Positions 17,430 through 24,286 of a DNA stretch of 64,000 bases are shown here, piece by piece; within the stretch, counting starts at the first letter, position 1; each line of letters starts with the position of its first letter. The notes beneath the pieces are model-generated. The model was not told the DNA's origin. It saw only the letters and a program-made list of their open reading frames with translations, and made no database searches. This DNA is from Halobaculum roseum (GTDB lineage Archaea; Halobacteriota; Halobacteria; Halobacteriales; Haloferacaceae), in assembly GCF_019880245.1 (NCBI RefSeq), contig NZ_CP082286.1, forward strand, positions 496,001-560,000. The letters are read 5' to 3'. The position numbers and the translations under genes are program-made.

Positions 17430-18293
17430 ATGCCACGACGCAGCGTCATGTTCTCGCCGGGCGACCGCCCCGAGTTGATGCGCAAGGCGCCCGCGACCGG
17501 CGCGGACACGATCGTCTTCGACCTGGAGGACGCGGTCGCGCCCGGCCGCAAGGCGGAGGCGCGGAGGGCCGTCCGCGATGTGCTCTCGGACCCCGACTTC
17601 GACCCGAACGCGGAGGTGTGCGTCCGCGTCACCGGAACCGAGACGTACCGCGATCTGGAGGTCCTCACGGACGACGGTGACGCCGCCTTCGACGCCGTGA
17701 TGCTCCCGAAAGCGGAGTCGGGCGACGCGGTCGAGCACCTCGGCGACCAACTCCGCGAGCACGGCCGCCGGGTGCCCGTGATCGCGCTGATCGAGACCGC
17801 CCGCGGCGTCCTCCGCGCCGAGGCGATCGCGGACGCGAAGCCGACCGACGCGGTCGCGTTCGGCGCCGAGGACCTCTCGGCGGACCTAGGCGCGACGCGG
17901 ACGGCCGAGGGGACGGAAGTGCTTTACGCCCGCGAGAGGACGGTCACCGCGGCCGCAGCCGCCGGCGTCGACGCGATCGACACCGTCTACACCGACTTCG
18001 GCGATGAGGCGGGGCTCGCCGAGGAGACGCGCTTCGCGGCGACCCTCGGCTACGACGGCAAGATGGCGATCCACCCCTCGCAGGTGCCGGTGATCAACGA
18101 CGCGTTCACCCCCGACGACGAGGATATCGCGTGGGCCCGGCGCGTGCTCGACGCCCGCGAGGAGGCGGCAGCCGACGATCGCGGGGTGTTCGAGGTCGAC
18201 GGCGAGATGATCGACGCGCCGCTGATCGCGCAGGCAGAGCGCGTCCGCGAGTACGCGCGGCTGGCGGACGTGTGGGAACAGGAGAGACAGTAA
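17430..18293 (+). CDS. HpcH/HpaI (CitE-like) acyl-CoA lyase
   Basis: A 287-residue TIM-barrel lyase of the CitE/malyl-CoA lyase family. Motifs are SVMFSPGDRPELM (CoA site), FDLEDAVAPGRKAEAR with the metal-binding Glu/Asp, CVRVTGTET with the catalytic Arg, ALIETARGVL, FGAEDLSADLGA and GKMAIHPSQVPVIN. Members cleave malyl-, methylmalyl- or citramalyl-CoA to glyoxylate or pyruvate plus acyl-CoA; which one cannot be told here. Divergent from the MaoC-type hydratase, with a GATTGATACG promoter-like stretch about 25-33 bases upstream of the ATG. Confidence 0.85.
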   Translation: MPRRSVMFSPGDRPELMRKAPATGADTIVFDLEDAVAPGRKAEARRAVRDVLSDPDFDPNAEVCVRVTGTETYRDLEVLTDDGDAAFDAVMLPKAESGDAVEHLGDQLREHGRRVPVIALIETARGVLRAEAIADAKPTDAVAFGAEDLSADLGATRTAEGTEVLYARERTVTAAAAAGVDAIDTVYTDFGDEAGLAEETRFAATLGYDGKMAIHPSQVPVINDAFTPDDEDIAWARRVLDAREEAAADDRGVFEVDGEMIDAPLIAQAERVREYARLADVWEQERQ

Positions 18294-18337
18294 GGGTCGG
18301 CCGTTCGATCCGGGTCCCTCGCCGCGTCGTTACCGCG

Positions 18338-19654
18338 TCAGGGCCACAGGCCGCGGACGCTCTTCGCCTCCGCGATGCGGTCGAGCGCCACGACGTAGGC
18401 GGCGTCGCGCCAGGTGACGTCCTTGTCCTCGACCTCGCCGCGGACGGCGTCCCACGCCGAGAGCATCTCCGACTCCAGTTCCTCCTGGACCTGTTCGAGC
18501 GTCCACGTGCGCCGGTTGATGTCCTGGAGCCACTCGAAGTAGCTGACGGTGACGCCGCCGGCGTTCGCGAGGATGTCCGGGATGACGTGGACGCCGCGTT
18601 CGGCGAGGATCTCGTCGGCCGGGAACGTCGTCGGGCCGTTGGCGCCCTCGACGACGATGTCGGCGCGGATCTCGTTCGCGTTGTCGACGGTGATGACGTT
18701 GCCGACGGCGGCCGGGATCAGCACGTCGACGTCGAGTTCGAGGATGTCGTTCCCCTCGTCGAGCAGGTCGGCGCCGTCGGCGTCGGCGCCGTACTCGGTG
18801 ACGGCGTTCGGCTGCTCGGCGAAGCTCGGGATCGCGTGCGTGTCGAGTCCCGACGGGTCGTGGACGGCGCCGCCGGAGTCGGAGACGGCGACCACGTCCG
18901 CCCCCCAGTCGTCGAGCAGGCGGGCGGCGTTCGCGCCCACCGAGCCGTACCCCTGCACGGCGACGGTGAGGCCGTCGAGGTCGAAGTCGTAGTACCGCGC
19001 CGCCTCTCGTGTGATGATCGCGACCGAGCGACCGGGGGCCTCCTCGCGCCCCTCCGAGCCGCCGACGACGGGCGGCTTGCCCGTGACGACGCCGGGGATC
19101 GTCTCGCCCTCCTGCATCGAGTACGCGTCCATGAACCACGCCATCGTCTGGGCGTCGGTGCCCATGTCGGGCGCCGGGATGTCCTTCTTGGGCCCGACGA
19201 ACTTGCGCAGTTCCTCGGCGAACCGGCGGGTCAGCCGTTCCTTCTCGTCGGTCGACAGCTCCTTCGGGTTGACGACGACCCCGCCCTTCCCGCCGCCGAA
19301 GGGCAGGTCCATCACGGCGCACTTCCAGGTCATCCACATCGAGAGGCCGACGCACTCCTCCTCGCTCACCTCCGGGTGGAAGCGCAGGCCGCCCTTGTAC
19401 GGGCCGCGCACGTCGTCGTGCTGTGCGCGGTAGCCGGTGAACACCTCGACGGAGCCGTCGTCGCGCTCCAGCGGGACCGCGACGCGGTGGACCGTCGTCG
19501 GGTGCTTGAGGCGCTCGATGACGCCGGGGTCGACGTCGAGGTGGGCCGCGGCGTGCTCCAACTGCCGTCGCGCGGTCTCCAGCGCCGATTCGGGCTCGTG
19601 CTGTTCGTCGGTGGCGACGCGCTTCTCGCCGGTGCCTGCGGTTCCGGTGGACAT
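18338..19654 (-). CDS. Glu/Leu/Phe/Val family glutamate dehydrogenase (paralogue 1)
   Basis: A 438-residue hexameric-type glutamate dehydrogenase: reversible oxidative deamination of glutamate to 2-oxoglutarate and ammonia. Substrate-site motifs are [13 protein letters not shown] and [21 protein letters not shown]. The nucleotide-binding fold begins at [17 protein letters not shown], and [16 protein letters not shown] plus [17 protein letters not shown] complete the family signature. It has about 25 extra N-terminal residues compared with its divergent paralogue. Haloarchaea carry several isoforms with different NAD/NADP use; the cofactor is not assignable by eye. Confidence 0.92.
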   Translation of the reverse strand: MSTGTAGTGEKRVATDEQHEPESALETARRQLEHAAAHLDVDPGVIERLKHPTTVHRVAVPLERDDGSVEVFTGYRAQHDDVRGPYKGGLRFHPEVSEEECVGLSMWMTWKCAVMDLPFGGGKGGVVVNPKELSTDEKERLTRRFAEELRKFVGPKKDIPAPDMGTDAQTMAWFMDAYSMQEGETIPGVVTGKPPVVGGSEGREEAPGRSVAIITREAARYYDFDLDGLTVAVQGYGSVGANAARLLDDWGADVVAVSDSGGAVHDPSGLDTHAIPSFAEQPNAVTEYGADADGADLLDEGNDILELDVDVLIPAAVGNVITVDNANEIRADIVVEGANGPTTFPADEILAERGVHVIPDILANAGGVTVSYFEWLQDINRRTWTLEQVQEELESEMLSAWDAVRGEVEDKDVTWRDAAYVVALDRIAEAKSVRGLWP

Positions 19655-19864
19655 GATGGGTGTCGACCGCCGCGAACGCGGCGGCGTCGATGTCCGCCGG
19701 TCGGAGACAGATGAATATAGTATTGATGGTATGGTCGTTTCTAAGGTATATATATTCAATAATATCCGAGAGGATCCCGACGGTGCTCGGCGTCGGCCGG
19801 CGACGAACCGGCGCTTCTCCGTTCTCCGGTAAGCATAACCCCCGACCGACGGAACGGTGGACCA
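19655..19864. promoter_or_regulatory. AT-rich divergent promoter region between the two gdh genes
   Basis: A 210-base spacer holding the most AT-rich stretch of this part of the window. GAATATAGTATTG (about 19713-19725) and GGTATATATATTC (about 19745-19757) are candidate TATA boxes for the minus-strand gene, and AAGCATAACC (19831-19840) sits 25-34 bases before the plus-strand ATG at 19865, consistent with a leaderless plus-strand transcript. Shared control of the two dehydrogenases is plausible but unproven. Confidence 0.55.
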
Positions 19865-21121
19865 ATGACTGACCAAGCGAACCCATTCGAGAGCCTCCAG
19901 GAGCAGATCGACGACGCGGCGGCGCACCTCGACGTGGCCGACGACGTGCTCGAACGGCTGAAACATCCCGAGCGGGTGCTTGAGTTGAACCTCTCCGTCG
20001 AGTTGGACGACGGGTCGCTGGAGCGGTTTCGGGGGTTCCGGTCGGAGTTCAACGGCGACCGCGGCCCGTACAAGGGCGGCATCCGCTATCACCCGGGCGT
20101 CACGCGCGACGAGGTGAAGGCCCTATCGGGGTGGATGGTGTACAAGTGCGCCGTCGTCGACATCCCCTACGGCGGCGGCAAGGGCGGGATCGTCGTCGAC
20201 CCCTCGGACTACTCCGACGCGGAGATCGAGCGGCTCACCCGCTCGTTCGCCGAGGAGCTGCGCCCGCTCATCGGCGAGGACACGGACATCCCGGCGCCCG
20301 ACGTGAACACGGGCCAGCGGGAGATGAACTGGATCAAGGACACCTACGAGACGCTGGAGAACACGACCGAGCCCGGAGTCGTCACGGGGAAGTCGCTGGA
20401 CACGGGGGGATCCGAAGGTCGCGTCGAGGCGACGGGTCGGTCGACGATGCTCACCGCCCGCGAGGCGTTCGACTACCTCGACAAGGACATCGAGGGCGCC
20501 AGCGTCGCCGTCCAGGGGTACGGCAACGCCGGCCACATCGCGGCGTACCTCATCGAGGACATGGGCGCGAACGTCGTAGCCGTCTCCGACTCCTCGGGCG
20601 CCGTCTACGCCGAGGACGGCCTCGACACCCGCGACGTGAAGGCTCACAAGAACGAGACGGGATCGGTGGCGGGCTACGCCGGCGCCGACGAGGAGTTCTC
20701 GAACGAGGACCTGCTCACGATGGACGTCGACCTGCTCGTGCCGGCCGCGCTGGAGAACGCCATCGACGGCGACCTCGCCCGCGACGTGGAGGCTGACGTG
20801 ATCGTCGAGGCCGCGAACGGGCCGCTCACGCCGGAGGCCGACGACGTGCTCACTGAGGCCGAGGTACACGTGTTCCCCGACATTCTCGCGAACGCCGGCG
20901 GCGTCACCGTCAGCTACTTCGAGTGGGTCCAGAACCGCCAGCGGTTCTACTGGACCGAGGAGCGAGTCAACGAGGAGCTGGAGCACCACATCGTGAGCGC
21001 CTTCGACGACCTGGTCGAGAGCTACGAGTCGCTCGACCTGCCGAACTTCCGCACGGCGGCGTACGTCGTCGCCGTCCAGCGGGTCGCCGACGCGTTCGCC
21101 GACAGCGGCAACTGGCCCTGA
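19865..21121 (+). CDS. gdhA: Glutamate dehydrogenase (paralogue 2)
   Basis: A 418-residue glutamate dehydrogenase with the same signature blocks as the divergent neighbour: [74 protein letters not shown] and [17 protein letters not shown]. It has the standard length for archaeal enzymes. The two proteins differ throughout, so they are old paralogues rather than a recent duplication. It likely links ammonium assimilation or glutamate catabolism to the 2-oxoglutarate pool. Confidence 0.93.
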   Translation: MTDQANPFESLQEQIDDAAAHLDVADDVLERLKHPERVLELNLSVELDDGSLERFRGFRSEFNGDRGPYKGGIRYHPGVTRDEVKALSGWMVYKCAVVDIPYGGGKGGIVVDPSDYSDAEIERLTRSFAEELRPLIGEDTDIPAPDVNTGQREMNWIKDTYETLENTTEPGVVTGKSLDTGGSEGRVEATGRSTMLTAREAFDYLDKDIEGASVAVQGYGNAGHIAAYLIEDMGANVVAVSDSSGAVYAEDGLDTRDVKAHKNETGSVAGYAGADEEFSNEDLLTMDVDLLVPAALENAIDGDLARDVEADVIVEAANGPLTPEADDVLTEAEVHVFPDILANAGGVTVSYFEWVQNRQRFYWTEERVNEELEHHIVSAFDDLVESYESLDLPNFRTAAYVVAVQRVADAFADSGNWP

Positions 21122-21265
21122 ACGGCCGTCGGTCGCGACGCTCGTACCGGCTCGCGTGAACGGAATCGGTCTCGCGGATCGAAACCGATCTCGTGGATCG
21201 GAACCCGTGCGATCGCCTCGCACGACCGGACTATCCCTATTGTCGCGGTCATCCTCCGTGTTCAC

Positions 21266-22363
21266 ATGCAACGCGCGCTCACGAGGCGACGCCTGCTCGG
21301 AGCGCTCGGGGTCGCAGGATCCACGGCGCTGTCGGGGTGTGTGGGCGGTATCTCCGGGCGCGGAGACGGCGCGATCACGGCCGGCGGCGCGTCGGGACCG
21401 CCCCAACGTGACGGCCCCCTGTATCAGCCGTGGGATCACGAGACGGTGCGGGAGGCCGTCGTCGACGGCGGGCCCGGGAAGGACGGTATCCCGTCCGTGG
21501 ACGATCCGTCGTTCGCGCCCGCGAGCGAGTCGGACCTCGCCGACGACGAGGTGGTGTTCGGCTACGCGGGCGCCGAGGACGTGAAGGCGTACACCCAGCG
21601 CGTGCTCGTCTGGCACGAGGTCGCGAACGACACCCTCGACGGGACGCCGGTCGCGGTCACCTACTGCCCGCTCACCGGCACCGCGATGGGGTTCGAGCGC
21701 GGCGAGACGACCTTCGGCGTCTCCGGACGGCTGGTGAACAACAACCTCGTCATGTACGACCGCGCGACCGACTCCCGGTGGCCGCAGCTGCTCGCGACGG
21801 CCGTCGACGGCCCGCTCGCGGGCGACCAGCTCCGCGAGTTCCGGCTCGTCTGGACGACGTGGGGACGCTGGCGCGAGACCCACCCCGACACGCTGGTGTT
21901 GACAGAGGAGACCGGCTACGCCAAGCGCTACGGCTCGGATCCGTACGGCAACTACAACCCCACCAGCGGCTACTACGGCGGCGGGGGGCCGCTGTTCGCG
22001 TCGCTCGACGAGGGGTGGGCCGAGACGCTCGACGAGCCGAAGCGCGTCGTGATCGGCGCCAGGACCGCCGAGGGTGCCGTCGCGTTCGACAAGCCGTCGT
22101 TGCGCGAACGCGGGCTGCTCGAAACGGCCGGCGACGGGGACGGCGACGACGGCTTGCTCGCGGCGTACGACCCGGCGCTCGACTCGTCGTGGGTGTACCG
22201 CCGGGGCGCCGGGAGCGTGGCCCCCGGCGACGATGAGGGGCAGTTCGTCGTCGACGGCGAGACGCACCGCGCGGGCGACCTGCCGCTGGAGCCTGTCTAC
22301 GCCTTCGACGCCATGTGGCACGCCTGGGCCGGCTTCTACCCGGAGACCGCGTATGTCTCGTGA
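21266..22363 (+). CDS. DUF3179 family Tat-exported lipoprotein
   Basis: A 365-residue DUF3179 protein. The N-terminus is a twin-arginine signal followed by a lipobox (TRRRLLGALGVAGSTALSGC, Cys at about residue 25), so it should be folded before export and lipid-anchored. Diagnostic family segments are VTYCPLTGTAMGFER, FGVSGRLVNNNLVMYDR, SRWPQLLATAVDG and YGSDPYGNYN. No biochemical role is established for DUF3179. Its 3' end overlaps the next membrane-protein gene by 11 bases, indicating co-translation. Confidence 0.88.
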   Translation: MQRALTRRRLLGALGVAGSTALSGCVGGISGRGDGAITAGGASGPPQRDGPLYQPWDHETVREAVVDGGPGKDGIPSVDDPSFAPASESDLADDEVVFGYAGAEDVKAYTQRVLVWHEVANDTLDGTPVAVTYCPLTGTAMGFERGETTFGVSGRLVNNNLVMYDRATDSRWPQLLATAVDGPLAGDQLREFRLVWTTWGRWRETHPDTLVLTEETGYAKRYGSDPYGNYNPTSGYYGGGGPLFASLDEGWAETLDEPKRVVIGARTAEGAVAFDKPSLRERGLLETAGDGDGDDGLLAAYDPALDSSWVYRRGAGSVAPGDDEGQFVVDGETHRAGDLPLEPVYAFDAMWHAWAGFYPETAYVS

Positions 22364-23006
22364 ACACGAGCCCCCGGAGGATCGGGGTCCGACCGCCGTC
22401 GCGGCGACGGCGCTGGCGCGCACCCGCCGAGGGCTCGCCGCCGCGCTGGCCGACCCAGTCGCGGTGGCGGTGCTGCTCGCGTCCACCGCGGTCTATTCGC
22501 TCGTGTACGCCGTCGCCGTCGGCGATCTCGGGGCGGCACCCCGTTCGGCGGGCGTCGCCGGCGCGGACGCCGGCGCGGTCTCCGTGACCGCCGTCCCGGC
22601 GCCGCTCGCTCGCGCGGTCTCGGGGGAAGGCGTCGCCCTCGTGGCGGTCGGTCCAGTCGAGTACCTGTTCGTGCCAGCGACGCTGGCGGTCGCCGTCGCC
22701 ATCGGCCTGCTCGTGGGCGCGAACCTGGCGCTATCGGCGCTGGCGTGGCGACGGCCGTCCGTCTGCGATATCTCTCCGGCCTCGGGACTGGCGGCCGGGC
22801 TGCCGGCGCTGCTGTCGGGGACGGCCTGCTGCGGCCCGCTGGTGTTCATCGTCCTCGGGATACAGGCGACGAGCGCGGCGCTGACGGCGATCGCGTGGCT
22901 GCGACCGGCCGCCGTGCTCCTGCTGGTCGCCTCGCTGCTGTGGGCGGGATGGCGCCTCGACGTTCAGGCCTCCTCCCCGTCGGGGAAGATGCTCTCGGGG
23001 ATGTAG
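22353..23006 (+). CDS. Four-helix membrane protein with a CCGP motif
   Basis: A 217-residue integral membrane protein with hydrophobic segments at roughly residues 35-57, 106-130, 144-170 and 172-200. The third segment contains GTACCGPLVFIVLGIQA, a vicinal Cys-Cys-Gly-Pro motif of the sort seen in metal- or thiol-handling membrane proteins. The ATG at 22353 lies inside the last codons of the DUF3179 gene. The 3' end overlaps the convergent acetamidase coding sequence by 43 bases, so the C-terminal tail (QASSPSGKMLSGM) is read from the antisense strand of another gene. Function unknown. Confidence 0.72.
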   Translation: MSREHEPPEDRGPTAVAATALARTRRGLAAALADPVAVAVLLASTAVYSLVYAVAVGDLGAAPRSAGVAGADAGAVSVTAVPAPLARAVSGEGVALVAVGPVEYLFVPATLAVAVAIGLLVGANLALSALAWRRPSVCDISPASGLAAGLPALLSGTACCGPLVFIVLGIQATSAALTAIAWLRPAAVLLLVASLLWAGWRLDVQASSPSGKMLSGM

Positions 23007-23971
23007 GCGGTCACCGTCCAGTTGGGCGCGTCGACCACCTCGCTGATCTTGAGGTCCATCGCCGCCGAGCACAGCAGGTACGCCTCGCCGCGGGTGAGCC
23101 CACGGTGCTCCGAGAGGTGGGTGATCATGTGGCGGGTCGCCTTCCTCGTCGCCTCCATCAGATCGGAGTCGATGCCGGTGGTGGCGTACATCGGCTCGTC
23201 GACGCCTGTCGGCGTGAACGGCCCCGAGGTGGCGAGCTCGGGCTGTTCGATGTCCAGGTCCTTCCGGACGCGGAACCGCGCCGTGACGAACATCGGCGCT
23301 TCTACGCCCGTGACACACACCTCGCCGTCGCCCTGGGCGGCGTGACAGTCCCCCGTCGAGAACAGGGCGCCCTCCACCTCGACCGGGAGATACACCGTGG
23401 AACCGGCGGTCATGTGTTTCACGTCCATGTTGCCGCCGACCGACCGCGGCGGGAGCGTGTCGTGCTCGCCCGCCTCCGCGGGCGCGTTGCCGATGACGCC
23501 CGGGAACGGGTCCAGCGGCACCTCGATGCCGTTCACGAACGTCCCCACGTCGCCCTCGAGATCCCAGATGTGGATGCCCGGCTCGTCGAACTCCTCCGGG
23601 AGCAGACCCAGGCCCATGTCGCCGGGGAAGTACAGGTTGTACCCCCAGCCCTTGTGCTGGAGGTCGAGCAGTTCCACTTCGAGCACGTCGCCCGGCTCGG
23701 CGTCCTCGACGTACACCGGGCCCGTCAGGGGATGGACCGGATCGAAGCTCACGTCCATCACGTCCTCGGCCGTGGTTTCCACGTCGACCTGGCGATCCAC
23801 CGCGTCCCGGCACTCGAACCGGACCACGTCGCCGTCCTCGACGGTCAGCGCCGGCTCCAGGGAGTTGTCCCACGCCGAGTGGATGTTGCGGTCGGCGTCG
23901 GAGAGGCGGTAGTCGACGGTGTACGACTGCTCTTCATCGTGGCCGTAATGTGGCATGTGATCACCGTTCAT
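22964..23971 (-). CDS. Acetamidase/formamidase family protein
   Basis: A 335-residue FmdA/AmdA family amidohydrolase releasing ammonia from short-chain amides. Visible conserved blocks are HSAWDNSLEPALTVEDGD, VHPLTGPVYVEDAEPGDVL, GGNMDVKHMTAGSTVYLPV, FSTGDCHAAQGDGEVCVTG and LSEHRGLTRGEAYLLCSAA. Full family length, cytoplasmic. A downstream ATG at 23956 (MPHYGHDEE) is equally plausible as the start. The neighbouring glutamate dehydrogenases would be able to use the ammonium formed, although no operon joins them. Confidence 0.88.
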   Translation of the reverse strand: MNGDHMPHYGHDEEQSYTVDYRLSDADRNIHSAWDNSLEPALTVEDGDVVRFECRDAVDRQVDVETTAEDVMDVSFDPVHPLTGPVYVEDAEPGDVLEVELLDLQHKGWGYNLYFPGDMGLGLLPEEFDEPGIHIWDLEGDVGTFVNGIEVPLDPFPGVIGNAPAEAGEHDTLPPRSVGGNMDVKHMTAGSTVYLPVEVEGALFSTGDCHAAQGDGEVCVTGVEAPMFVTARFRVRKDLDIEQPELATSGPFTPTGVDEPMYATTGIDSDLMEATRKATRHMITHLSEHRGLTRGEAYLLCSAAMDLKISEVVDAPNWTVTAYIPESIFPDGEEA

Positions 23972-24076
23972 ACCGAGGCGTCAAAAACACGCCCGAACCG
24001 GCGTTCCGAACCGGAAGCCGGCGCTCGCGACCGGGGACGCTCGCGGGGACGGGCTACGCCGGCGAGTACACCTGCT

Positions 24077-24286
24077 GTGCGTCGCGGGCCGGAACAGCTG
24101 GGCGTCGTCGTCACGGCGGCGATACTCGGGCTCGTGGCCGCGTATCAGGCCGCCGCCAGCGAAGCGGTAGAACACCCGCTCCGCGCCGGGTTTAACCGGA
24201 GAGAACCGGCTCGAATGCGGACGGAAGCGAGGGCGGGGCGAAACCGGTCAGTGCTCCTCGCGCCGGAGCGCCAGCCTGGCAGCTAG
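24077..24286 (+). CDS. Possible small membrane protein, doubtful
   Basis: A 69-residue frame from a GTG with one hydrophobic helix (LGVVVTAAILGLVAAYQAAA) followed by a basic tail that overlaps the 3' end of the convergent FG-GAP gene. It has no visible ribosome-binding site. The helix looks designed rather than random, but the Arg-rich tail is unlike haloarchaeal proteins. Listed only because it is the best candidate in the 276-base gap 23972-24247; no other gene is seen there. Confidence 0.2.
   Translation: MRRGPEQLGVVVTAAILGLVAAYQAAASEAVEHPLRAGFNRREPARMRTEARAGRNRSVLLAPERQPGS

Noticed and set aside
22745-24076. Plus-strand open frame running opposite the acetamidase gene
   Set aside because: Antisense shadow with Arg/His/Val-rich translation; only its last part (from 24077) is retained as a doubtful candidate.
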